From positions 1 through 28,418 of the IMG/VR virus record IMGVR_UViG_3300010157_000199: DNA of 28,418 bases; one strand, written 5' to 3'. Under the pieces are notes generated by a model. That model searched no databases, was not told where the DNA came from, and saw only the letters and a list, made by a program, of their open reading frames with translations. The translations under genes were made by a program, and so were the position numbers. Below, in pieces: positions 20,970 to 28,056 of this stretch (position 1 is its first letter; every line of letters starts with the position of its first letter). The DNA comes from a virus.

Positions 20970-21148
20970 ACAAGTTGATTTTGATTGTGGCTCTGGTGAT
21001 CTTTATAGTTATCATTGGTCCAATTGCTACTATTTGGGCGTTGAACACTTTGTTTCCGGCCTTGGCCATCCCGTTCACCGTTGATACCTGGCTTGCCACG
21101 GTGATCGTGGGTGGCGTGTTTAAAACTTCTATCAGTCGAAAGGACTAG
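20966..21148 (+). CDS. 60-aa membrane protein
   Basis: Started at the ATG after GGAGG. Two hydrophobic segments (LILIVALVIFIVIIGPIATI and a shorter one, TWLATVIVGGVF) joined by a loop, with a basic end SISRKD. Probably two membrane helices. Continues the overlapping small-gene operon. No family assigned. Confidence 0.6.
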   Translation: MNKLILIVALVIFIVIIGPIATIWALNTLFPALAIPFTVDTWLATVIVGGVFKTSISRKD

Positions 21149-21149
21149 T

Positions 21150-21278
21150 ATGAAAACGCTGATCGTGTTTTTGGTTGGTTTTGTAGTTGGTAGTATTGGA
21201 TTAACCGGTACTGTGAATGTAGTCCAGCATGGATTAGACAAGGTACAGTCTGTTGCAAAAGAGGCATCTGCAAAATGA
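21150..21278 (+). CDS. 42-aa membrane-anchored peptide
   Basis: MKTLIVFLVGFVVGSIGLTG is a single membrane segment or uncleaved signal. It is followed by an amphipathic helix VVQHGLDKVQSVAKEASAK. AAAGGAC precedes the ATG and the stop overlaps the next start (ATGA). Similar in form to small stress-type membrane peptides; function unknown. Confidence 0.5.
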   Translation: MKTLIVFLVGFVVGSIGLTGTVNVVQHGLDKVQSVAKEASAK

Positions 21279-21430
21279 AAGACCTACTTATCATGTGTGG
21301 AATCAAAATTGTTGTTGTTGGCCTAGCCGTTTCGGTTGTGTTGCTTTCTGGTTGCAGTACCGTTTCGGGCATTGGCAAAGATCTTTCGTCAAGTGCCGAA
21401 TGGACCAAGGAAAAGATGTCGTCCAAGTAA
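21275..21430 (+). CDS. Entericidin-like lipoprotein
   Basis: A 51-residue lipoprotein: hydrophobic signal and lipobox LLSGC (VVVGLAVSVVLLSGCS). The mature part STVSGIGKDLSSSAEWTKEK closely follows the entericidin pattern (CNTVxGxGxDI...). Entericidins A and B form a small bacterial antidote/toxin-like lipoprotein pair in the envelope. In a phage this could change the outer membrane, for instance to exclude other phages or assist lysis. The start overlaps the preceding stop. Confidence 0.65.
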   Translation: MKDLLIMCGIKIVVVGLAVSVVLLSGCSTVSGIGKDLSSSAEWTKEKMSSK

Positions 21431-21458
21431 TTTTGGGCAAAAGAATTTTGTATTGTGG

Positions 21459-21487
21459 TTGACTTTAAATTCGAATTAACCTATAAT
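21459..21487 (+). promoter_or_regulatory. Sigma70 promoter before 111-aa gene and ncRNA region
   Basis: TTGACT, 17 bases, TATAAT. It is the only strong promoter upstream of the 111-aa gene at 21548 and possibly of the structured region after it. Confidence 0.8.
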
Positions 21488-21547
21488 ATGAAATATACAG
21501 AGTGTGTCTGTATGTGTTTTAACTTAACTTAAATTGGAGTGTTTAAA

Positions 21548-21883
21548 ATGGACAAATTGTTCAAAGTTGGTGGTGTTAGCAAGACTAAAGGTCAATACAA
21601 AGTGCGTTTCGCAGGTGATATGACCCGTGTTAAAATCTTGGCCAAGACTGATAGTGATATCAATCTTGTGGAGTTGCCTAAAGCAATGTCTAAGCCAGAT
21701 TTGGTTACCTTTTTGAAGGGTACCGATTTGTATGCTAACCCATCGTATCGCGATGCCATTGATACGGCTGATGCCAAGTACAATGGTACTGTATCTGCTA
21801 AAGCAGGTAAAGTTAAGGCTACCAAGCCTTCGTTGGAAGCTATCAAGGCTCGTGCTGTAGCTAAAGACGCTGTAGCTGAGTAA
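21548..21883 (+). CDS. 111-aa hypothetical protein
   Basis: Starts at the ATG with TTGGAG eight bases upstream; an in-frame GTG nine bases earlier is less likely. The protein has a beta-rich first half (YKVRFAGDMTRVKILAK), a middle with PDLVTFLKGTDLYANPSYRD, and a Lys/Ala-rich helical tail (AKAGKVKATKPSLEAIKARA). It could bind nucleic acid by charge. It lies directly upstream of the structured non-coding region and probably shares its transcript. Confidence 0.65.
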   Translation: MDKLFKVGGVSKTKGQYKVRFAGDMTRVKILAKTDSDINLVELPKAMSKPDLVTFLKGTDLYANPSYRDAIDTADAKYNGTVSAKAGKVKATKPSLEAIKARAVAKDAVAE

Positions 21884-21888
21884 TTAGC

Positions 21889-22652
21889 ATAAGCGGTGGG
21901 CTGTAACAAGCCCCCGCTATTAGGAAAGAGTTGAAGGTTACCTAGTCCGTTAGGGGTGAACAGCAGGGATGAATAAACGGTCCCTGTAACCCATGAAGCA
22001 GGAGGGTTCTAAAGTAAGGCAAGACACCATCTAGCCCCAGGATAAGGACTATCAAACTCCAGGAAGGCGACGGATAGCTAGGAAGTAATGACTGTAGAAC
22101 CGATATGTGGTGTTGAGGTTTGAACATAGTTCCTTTAATTTTTTCCTAATAGCGGATAAGGACAAGTGCGTTCTTTTAGAGTCCCGAAAGGGTTCGCTTA
22201 ATAAAGACTCTATAAAACCCGCAAGTGAATCATGGTGCCACTTCCCAAAACCATCCATGACGAATTTGTTGTAAAGGACCCGCCCGGGTAACGCTGGGCT
22301 AGTGTGACCCGCATGAAGGAGAAACGGTGGTCGTACCCCGTGGGTGGTAGTCTTTGAACCGAAAGGCCGTTGGCAACACGAGAGCGGAACCCGTCGGGGA
22401 GTGGGTGGAGGGTGTAAGTGATGAATAGACTAGTTGGGGCAACTTGACGAAATTTCTGATACACTATAATTACCACCGGGGTTCGCAGAGCATTTTGTTT
22501 GTATAGGTAAGTATTTGAGATGGAAACATAGGTAAGTGTGCAGACGTGTACACTATACGGGCCTAACTGGCGTGGAACAGGTCCTGATATAACTAACCAT
22601 ACGCTATTGCACGGAAGCCCCGGACGCATAAATTGGTACTCAAATACTTTCC
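21889..22652 (+). ncRNA. Candidate giant structured RNA (GOLLD/ROOL-like class)
   Basis: About 760 bases with no credible gene between 21883 and 22670, higher in G and C than its neighbours and rich in complementary segments on the plus strand. Visible helices: hairpin 21892-21918 (10 pairs, bulged T); perfect 14-base long-range pairing 21914-21927 with 22142-22155; hairpin 21964-21986; TAGAGT/ACTCTA (22077-region analogue at 22177-22182 with 22207-22212) enclosing a CCC-GAAA-GGG GNRA hairpin; CCGGGGTT (22476-22483) with 22616-22623; perfect 11-base pairing 22509-22519 with 22639-22649. The last two cross, implying a pseudoknot. GGTTCGC occurs at 22191 and 22480. Length, phage setting and ornate folding fit GOLLD (about 800 nt) or ROOL; no covariance search was possible. 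Confidence 0.6.
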
Positions 22653-22654
22653 TA

Positions 22655-22662
22655 TATAAATA
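22655..22662 (+). promoter_or_regulatory. T4-type late promoter (exact TATAAATACT)
   Basis: Exact late octamer plus CT. The predicted start, 22668, is two bases before the ATG at 22670, which lacks a ribosome binding site. Confidence 0.7.
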
Positions 22663-22669
22663 CTAAACA

Positions 22670-22849
22670 ATGGATAATAAAAACCCCGTGGACTCGTATT
22701 ACTACTCCGAGCAAGAGTGGGCAAGATTAGGCTGTGGTCCATTACCTCTTGAGCGTAATAAAGAGCAACAACGCAAACAATCGCATCAAGATGCCGCGGC
22801 TAAAGGTAATCCCAAGATTGACAATAATGTAGTAAAGGGATATAATTAA
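22670..22849 (+). CDS. 59-aa hypothetical protein, late
   Basis: Hydrophilic, Gln/Asn/Lys-rich product (MDNKNPVDSYYYSEQEWARL...), probably partly disordered. The ATG follows a perfect late promoter so closely that the mRNA would have almost no leader. Followed one base later by a 27-aa gene. Function unknown; late timing suggests a virion or assembly role. Confidence 0.6.
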   Translation: MDNKNPVDSYYYSEQEWARLGCGPLPLERNKEQQRKQSHQDAAAKGNPKIDNNVVKGYN

Positions 22850-22850
22850 A

Positions 22851-22934
22851 ATGGGTTGGTTGGCGTTTTTAATAGTTGGTAGTGTTATAGTATACCTGTT
22901 GATCGAGTTAAAAGACTGGGTTGACAAGCAATAG
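22851..22934 (+). CDS. 27-aa membrane peptide
   Basis: MGWLAFLIVGSVIVYLLIEL followed by KDWVDKQ: one membrane helix and a short charged tail. Starts one base after the preceding stop; AAAGGG lies 11 bases upstream. Its role is unknown. Confidence 0.45.
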   Translation: MGWLAFLIVGSVIVYLLIELKDWVDKQ

Positions 22935-22950
22935 GTAGTTCAACGTCGTT

Positions 22951-22958
22951 GATAAATA
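22951..22958 (+). promoter_or_regulatory. T4-type late promoter (GATAAATA)
   Basis: Seven of eight matches. By T4 geometry the start is 22964, exactly the A of the fibre gene ATG. Confidence 0.6.
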
Positions 22959-22963
22959 GTTAT

Positions 22964-23626
22964 ATGACACTACCAGCATCCGGACAAATTGCACTCAGCG
23001 ACGTTTCAACAGAAACGGGACAATCAAGCCCTTCTCTAAGTTGGGTTAAAGCCAATACCAAAGACAACGTTTCAGATATGAATTCGTTGCACGGTCGTGC
23101 ATACTATCAAAACAATAACTCTGGTAACTGTAATAACGGTAATTGTACTAATAATTGTAATTGTGGAAATATTGGTGGTGACAACTGTTTTATCACTGGC
23201 GCTATAAACTGTGCTAACTGCGACGCTCAATCGTGGTTGCAGGCTAACTGTAATTGTAACTGTACTTATAACTGTACATATTCCGCATCGGCTAGCCATA
23301 ATTGTAACTGCGATTGTAACTGCGATTGCTTCTGGTCCGATGACACCCTAAAGAACCGAGAAACTGTAATTGAAAACGCACTTGACATTGTACGTCAATT
23401 AGATGGTTTTTATTATACCGGTAACGAATTGGCCGCAAGCCTAGGATTAGATACCCAACGTGATGTTGGTGTTAGCGCAAATAAAGTTAAACAGCATTTC
23501 CCTGTCGCATTGGGTACTAATTTGCCCGATACAGATATTCTAAGAGTTAGATACGAACGTTTGATTCCTTTATTGTTAGAAGCACTAAAGCAATTAGACA
23601 ACAAAGTTGAACAAATCAAAAAATAA
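22964..23626 (+). CDS. Asx-Cys-rich fibre protein with S74 chaperone domain
   Basis: A 220-residue protein in three parts. Residues 1-50 (MTLPASGQIALSDVSTETG, SLHGRAYY) match the opening of many phage virion proteins. Residues 55-124 hold 16 cysteines (56, 61, 65, 67, 75, 83, 86, 96, 98, 100, 104, 114, 116, 118, 120, 122), each preceded by Asn (14) or Asp (2). From Ser125, SDDTLK and GV-type motifs (QRDVGVSANKVKQHFP) form an S74 intramolecular chaperone, with Ser125/Lys130 as the likely self-cleavage dyad, ending in a coiled coil. Cleavage would leave the Cys-rich part as the tip, ending CDCFW. The start has no ribosome binding site. A radical SAM/SPASM gene follows seven bases later. Confidence 0.8.
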   Translation: MTLPASGQIALSDVSTETGQSSPSLSWVKANTKDNVSDMNSLHGRAYYQNNNSGNCNNGNCTNNCNCGNIGGDNCFITGAINCANCDAQSWLQANCNCNCTYNCTYSASASHNCNCDCNCDCFWSDDTLKNRETVIENALDIVRQLDGFYYTGNELAASLGLDTQRDVGVSANKVKQHFPVALGTNLPDTDILRVRYERLIPLLLEALKQLDNKVEQIKK

Positions 23627-23633
23627 GGTTACT

Positions 23634-25082
23634 ATGCAATTTGAAATTCATGCCGAGCGTAGTGCTACGGATAAGAAAGTATTCTATTACGACAACGTAA
23701 CAAATACGCTATCTACGTCTGACAATAATGTGTATGAATACCCCAAAGAAGAAAAAGAACCAGATGGTTATTACTATCCGGAAGTTCGTGCTTTTTCCAA
23801 AGACGACCCTCTACGTAAAAGCACAAAGATTGGTATCCTTAAAATACAACTTGGCCTAAGTTGCAATTACTCCTGCGATTACTGTAGTCAAAAATTTGTT
23901 GAGCGTCCAGCAGAGACCAGTAAAAAAGACATTGATGCTTTTATGACCAAGTTAGAAGTGCTTGAGTTCAGTGAAGAAAAAGGTCTGAAGATTGAATTCT
24001 GGGGCGGTGAACCATTTGTGTACTGGAAAACATTTAAACCTCTAGCCGAAGCATTGCAAGAAAAATTCAGTTCGTGGAAAAAGCGTCCACAGATGAGTGT
24101 TATTACCAACGGCAGTTTGCTAACACGAGAAATAGGATCCTGGTTATACTACATGGGATTTAATGTAAGCATCAGCCACGATGGACCAAATCAAACAGTA
24201 CGTGGCCCAGATCCTTTTACGGATCCAGCTAAGAAAAAGATTCTTATGGAATTCTACAATGTGATGAAGCCGCAAGGTCGTTTTAGTTTTAATACCATGA
24301 TGAACCGACGTAACACCAGCCGTAAAGATGTATACGATTGGTTTGTAGAATTTACCGGCGACCCAACTGTTATCATTGGCGAAGGTGCCATGGTTGACGC
24401 CTACGACGAAGATGGTTCTAACAACAGCCTAGACACACTAGAAGAACATTTTGAATATCGCAAAACATCATTCAATGACATGTACTCCACTGGCGGCCGT
24501 ATTAACTTTGCAGGTGTCACTGGCAAGATTGATGGCTTTATTCGAGATGTATTAAAGCACAAAGAATCAAAGTACGTAGGACAGAAGTGTGGAATGGACA
24601 ACGATCATACCATTGCTGTGGACTTGACTGGTAATATTGTTACTTGCCAGAACGTAAGCGTTAAAGAAACAAGTAAAAATGGCGAAAGCCACCTTGGAGG
24701 TAATCTAGACGATTACGAAAATGTTAGATTGAAATCAGTCACACATTGGTTAAATCGACCCAATTGTCAAGACTGCCCTGTGTTACACTTATGCAAGGGC
24801 AGTTGTATGTATCTAGATGGCAAGTATTGGGACATCACTTGTAACAATGCCTACAGTGATAATGTTCCGTTGTTTGCACTAGCAATTGAAAAAATGACAG
24901 GATATATTCCTGTCATGATCAAAGGTGGTAACTTGCCACCAGAGCGTGAAGACATTTGGGGTACTGTACTAACCCACCAAGAAAAGTCTAAGAAAAAGAT
25001 TATACCTATTAAGGTGATAACAGAAAAGATTGCAGTGATTGACGATATTGAAGTATACGGCCAATCTCGAGTAGAGGAATAA
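23634..25082 (+). CDS. Radical SAM/SPASM peptide-modifying enzyme
   Basis: A 482-residue enzyme, started at the ATG after AAGG. The radical SAM cluster motif is CNYSCDYC (Cys77, 81, 84), with GGEPF following. The C-terminus carries a SPASM-type cysteine set: CGMDND, TGNIVTCQN, CQDCPVLHLCKGSC and ITCN. SPASM enzymes usually modify ribosomal peptides (thioether bonds, C-C crosslinks, epimers) or enzymes (sulfatase maturation). Here the next gene upstream encodes the Asx-Cys-rich fibre, a natural candidate substrate. A C-terminal extension of about 90 residues (TGYIPVMIKGGNLPPEREDI onward) is not typical. Confidence 0.85.
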   Translation: MQFEIHAERSATDKKVFYYDNVTNTLSTSDNNVYEYPKEEKEPDGYYYPEVRAFSKDDPLRKSTKIGILKIQLGLSCNYSCDYCSQKFVERPAETSKKDIDAFMTKLEVLEFSEEKGLKIEFWGGEPFVYWKTFKPLAEALQEKFSSWKKRPQMSVITNGSLLTREIGSWLYYMGFNVSISHDGPNQTVRGPDPFTDPAKKKILMEFYNVMKPQGRFSFNTMMNRRNTSRKDVYDWFVEFTGDPTVIIGEGAMVDAYDEDGSNNSLDTLEEHFEYRKTSFNDMYSTGGRINFAGVTGKIDGFIRDVLKHKESKYVGQKCGMDNDHTIAVDLTGNIVTCQNVSVKETSKNGESHLGGNLDDYENVRLKSVTHWLNRPNCQDCPVLHLCKGSCMYLDGKYWDITCNNAYSDNVPLFALAIEKMTGYIPVMIKGGNLPPEREDIWGTVLTHQEKSKKKIIPIKVITEKIAVIDDIEVYGQSRVEE

Positions 25083-25083
25083 T

Positions 25084-25734
25084 ATGACACAATTACAAGA
25101 ATTCATTGATGCTTGCAAAAGCATTGAGGCATTTGTAGATGTAAAGGCTCAAGAGCCAACAGACGTTATGATGGCACAAATTACGCCAGCATATACATTT
25201 TCGGTGAAGCCAACACTATTTACATTTACATTTAAAGACAGTACAGGAACGCCTAGAGATATTACAATTATCGTTCCTTACGAAGTGTGGTCTGTTGCAG
25301 GACATCCCCCGGTTAGCGAATTCCGTGAAGTAGCCGACCGTTTTGCTATTGTTCCACAAACACACGTATTCTTTTTAAAACCGGATACAGTAGACAGCAT
25401 TGTTCTGCGCGGTCATAGTATTGTACCTATTGCTGATCCAGAGCCAGCATTGGCTGATGTACTTAACCGTTTACGCACCTTAGATCAGGTAACTACTGCA
25501 CAGGCCTTCTTGGTTGTAGATACTGCTATTATTGCCGAAGCTGGTAACGATGCTATCGTAATTGATTGCGGCATTAAAGATTTAACTGCTACTAGATTCC
25601 CGGGCATTGGAAATTATGTAGACGATGTAGTTCAAGTTACATTGCCTAAAAGCATTTATAGCGATCCAGAAAAACAAGATCGTATCTGTCAACTTGTGGT
25701 AGATAAGATTAATGAAAATAGAGTTATTCAGTAG
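25084..25734 (+). CDS. 216-aa hypothetical protein in modification cassette
   Basis: Starts one base after the radical SAM stop with AGAGGAA upstream. Soluble, acidic, beta-rich, no signal peptide. Segments such as PTLFTFTFKDSTGTPRDITI and PGIGNYVDDVVQVTLPKSIY show no known catalytic motif, although RDITIIVPYEVWSV is a distinctive strand. Conserved position between radical SAM and oxygenase genes suggests a carrier, chaperone or adaptor for the modified protein, but this is inference. It overlaps the next gene by 23 bases. Confidence 0.6.
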   Translation: MTQLQEFIDACKSIEAFVDVKAQEPTDVMMAQITPAYTFSVKPTLFTFTFKDSTGTPRDITIIVPYEVWSVAGHPPVSEFREVADRFAIVPQTHVFFLKPDTVDSIVLRGHSIVPIADPEPALADVLNRLRTLDQVTTAQAFLVVDTAIIAEAGNDAIVIDCGIKDLTATRFPGIGNYVDDVVQVTLPKSIYSDPEKQDRICQLVVDKINENRVIQ

Positions 25735-26317
25735 TCCACTCTGGACCTTTGATTTATCAGCGAGCCAGCCGGAACTAGCAGAGTTAGTTAGGCTCGATGG
25801 ATTAAACTTTAGTCAGCATGTCAACGAACAACAGAAGATTAATCCTGTACATACCAAGCACTATAGTTTCCTGGACTTTGCCGGTTACGGTACAAGCGCA
25901 TTAAGACAGTATACAGTAGATGCTATAGAGTCAATTGCACAAGAACGTCGATGGCCCGAGTACAATTTAGACTTACGTACCAGACATAATGTTATAGCAC
26001 CAGGTCGGTGCGATACCCCACATCACCACAGTGACCTAGACATGGTAGGAATTTACTATGTTGACTGCCCGCCTAACTCTGGAGACTTACTGCTACTTGA
26101 TGCCCGAGGTTCAGTTAATCTAGCATGGCAAGAACCCTTAGTAACAGCCGATAGCGAAGGGCGCACCGGCAGAATCTATTACCGTGTTGAGCCAAAAGTT
26201 GGAACCTTACTTATGTTTCCTAACTATCTATTCCACAGCGTTGAAACAAATCTAAGCACAGAAAATAGAATATCTGTAGTAATGGATATTAGAATCATAC
26301 ATGAAGACCAATCTTGA
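25712..26317 (+). CDS. 2OG-Fe(II) oxygenase, TIGR02466-like
   Basis: A 201-residue protein with the family's opening (ELFSSPLWTFDL), metal-binding His in DTPHHHSDLDMVGIYYV (His104/His106 region), DLLLLDARG, the distal His175 in MFPNYLFHSVETN, and Arg186 in ENRISVVMDIR, the probable 2-oxoglutarate anchor. These enzymes hydroxylate or otherwise oxidise substrates; members are common in aquatic phages, with unknown targets. Overlaps both neighbours. Within this operon the Asn/Asp residues next to Cys in the fibre are plausible targets, as in aspartyl/asparaginyl hydroxylases acting on Cys-rich domains. Confidence 0.8.
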   Translation: MKIELFSSPLWTFDLSASQPELAELVRLDGLNFSQHVNEQQKINPVHTKHYSFLDFAGYGTSALRQYTVDAIESIAQERRWPEYNLDLRTRHNVIAPGRCDTPHHHSDLDMVGIYYVDCPPNSGDLLLLDARGSVNLAWQEPLVTADSEGRTGRIYYRVEPKVGTLLMFPNYLFHSVETNLSTENRISVVMDIRIIHEDQS

Positions 26318-27458
26318 ATACGCAGTAGTTGGTGGCGGCACCGCTGGGTGGCTCACCGCACTATTTGTCAAGTCACAATTTCCCTATAGCGAAGTTACTG
26401 TAATAGCCAGCAGTGAAATTGGCATATTAGGTGCCGGCGAAGGAACCACTCCACCATTTGTAAACTTTTTAAATCAGATTGGTATTAATCCTTTAGACAT
26501 TATTGCACAGGCCCGTGGTACAGTTAAGAACGGAATACGTTTTGTAAACTGGCGTGGAGTAAATGATTATTATGATCATAATTTTTTAGCAGATTCGGGC
26601 ATGGGCGATCGAGCGTTGCATTTTGACGCTAACCTGCTGGCCAAGTTTTTACAAACACAAGGCTTAGCACGTGGTATTAAATTAATTGACAGCGAAGTTG
26701 TTGCTGTAACAGGCAGTGACACTATTACTGGTTTAGTGCTTAAAGATCAAACTACAGTCCCAGTAGATTTTGTGTTTGATTGCTCGGGTTTTGCTCGCTT
26801 AATCATTGGCAAGCATTATGCTACTAAATGGACATCGTATCAATCTATACTGCCAGTCGATCGAGCTATGCCGTTCTTTTTACCCAATGCCGGAGTGGAT
26901 TTGCCAACCTATACCGAAGCTGTAGCTATGCGCCATGGATGGATGTGGCGCATTCCTGTACAGGGACGATATGGATGCGGCTATGTTTTTGACAGCAGTT
27001 GTGCTACCGATGAACAAATACATCAAGAGTTAGAAGAGTATTACGGTCACGAGATTGTGAGCCCTAGGCAATTTAGTTTTGATGCTGGCTGTTATGATCA
27101 AACCTGGGTAGCAAATTGTGTTGCCATTGGCCTGAGCTCGGGATTTAGCGAACCGTTAGAAGCAACTAGCATTTGGGTACAAACTGCCAGTCTTAACTTG
27201 TTGGCTACAAAAATATCAGGAATACTAAACAACGACGCAGATGCTCGTAGACAATACAATCAAGCAGTCAACACAATGAACAGAGACATTGCCGACTTCT
27301 TGCATTTTCACTACTTGTCAGGACGTAACGATTCACCATTTTGGCAAGCGTTTGATCATGCCCAAGAGTTTGTAAGGCCAGCACCGGGTGTTCTAAAAAC
27401 ATTTAACGATCATAATTGGAACTCAGTTGCACAAGGAATCGGTCATGCAAGTGTATAA
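26301..27458 (+). CDS. Flavin-dependent tryptophan-halogenase-like protein
   Basis: A 385-residue FAD enzyme of the tryptophan halogenase family. Motifs: GGGTAGWL (11-18), LGAGEGTTPPF (43-53), the catalytic lysine candidate Lys76 in TVKNGIRFVNW, DCSGF (160-164), WMWRIP (214-219, the WxWxIP hallmark), and GFSEPLEATSIW. All parts expected of an active halogenase are present, but it is much shorter than bacterial enzymes (about 500 residues), as reported for phage members. It may act on a free indole or on Trp in a protein. Two Trp lie in the Cys-rich fibre (SWLQ and CFW). Starts inside the oxygenase gene. Confidence 0.85.
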   Translation: MKTNLEYAVVGGGTAGWLTALFVKSQFPYSEVTVIASSEIGILGAGEGTTPPFVNFLNQIGINPLDIIAQARGTVKNGIRFVNWRGVNDYYDHNFLADSGMGDRALHFDANLLAKFLQTQGLARGIKLIDSEVVAVTGSDTITGLVLKDQTTVPVDFVFDCSGFARLIIGKHYATKWTSYQSILPVDRAMPFFLPNAGVDLPTYTEAVAMRHGWMWRIPVQGRYGCGYVFDSSCATDEQIHQELEEYYGHEIVSPRQFSFDAGCYDQTWVANCVAIGLSSGFSEPLEATSIWVQTASLNLLATKISGILNNDADARRQYNQAVNTMNRDIADFLHFHYLSGRNDSPFWQAFDHAQEFVRPAPGVLKTFNDHNWNSVAQGIGHASV

Positions 27459-28056
27459 GCTATTTGGCCATGATATTGCAGTAGTACATTGCCCTCACCA
27501 GCACTGGTACAACAATGCTGGATTAGATCAAGGTATCCGTAACATAATGGAACTGTCTGAAGTTAAAAATCGAGATCGTGGGCAAGTTTGGGACAGCCAC
27601 TACGGCGAAGGCGAAACTAGCGAAGTTATTCCTTATCTAGGTCCAGCTAACCTTCCCGACGCACAAGATCTTTTAACCTGGATTAAGCAACAAGCAACTG
27701 AATTGTTGAAAGTCAAGTCAGTTGACGTTGATAGGTCCTGGACCAACCGAATGGAAATTAATAGCCAAGGGCGATGTCACAATCATGTAGCTACAAACAA
27801 TCAATTAACAACTCCCGATTTAGTTGCTGTGTTTTATGTTAATAACCCACCGGGCGGTAGCAGTTTGATTATTGTTGATCAAGACTGTACTGGAAAATTG
27901 CCATCGGACATAGACGAAATACACAAGGAATATATTACTCCTAGTTCGGGAGACCTGATTATGCACGGCCCAGAAGTCTGTCATGGAGTAAGCGAGCATA
28001 AGAATACAGATCCCCGGATTTGTTTTGTGTATCAATTGACTTTAACTAATAAATAA
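27445..28056 (+). CDS. 2OG-Fe(II) oxygenase-like protein
   Basis: Started at the ATG after AAGGAATC; it overlaps the halogenase stop by 14 bases. The 203-residue protein carries CHNHV (His112/His114), VAVFYVNNPPGG, SSGDLIMHGPEVCHGV (His180) and PRICFVYQ (Arg191), the HxH...H...R arrangement seen in the oxygenase at 25712. The two are distant relatives on both sides of the halogenase. The N-terminus (YKLFGHDIAVVHCPHQHWYN) is different, which suggests different substrates. Function inferred from motifs only. Confidence 0.7.
   Translation: MQVYKLFGHDIAVVHCPHQHWYNNAGLDQGIRNIMELSEVKNRDRGQVWDSHYGEGETSEVIPYLGPANLPDAQDLLTWIKQQATELLKVKSVDVDRSWTNRMEINSQGRCHNHVATNNQLTTPDLVAVFYVNNPPGGSSLIIVDQDCTGKLPSDIDEIHKEYITPSSGDLIMHGPEVCHGVSEHKNTDPRICFVYQLTLTNK

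Noticed and set aside
21488-21532. 14-codon ORF (MKYTECVCMCFNLT) as a leader peptide
   Set aside because: Its ATG lies next to the -10 box, upstream of the predicted transcription start, and has no ribosome binding site.
22444-22470. TTGACG and TATAAT inside the structured region as a promoter
   Set aside because: The spacer is only 15 bases and both boxes lie in segments likely to pair in the RNA. No gene starts within the next 190 bases.
22052-22629. Minus-strand reading frames of 68 and 139 codons across the structured region
   Set aside because: They overlap each other, lack ribosome binding sites and run antisense to the paired segments. Their composition looks like translated structured RNA rather than protein.
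21889-22652. Group I or II intron, or RNase P RNA, as the explanation of the structured region
   Set aside because: It lies between complete genes rather than interrupting one, and I found no domain V-like hairpin, P7 core or RNase P conserved blocks. A model search is still the proper test.
23120-23340. CRISPR or simple tandem repeat in the AAYTGY-rich stretch
   Set aside because: The repetition is at the level of Asn-Cys codons with irregular spacing and no spacer-repeat pattern; it is explained by the protein.
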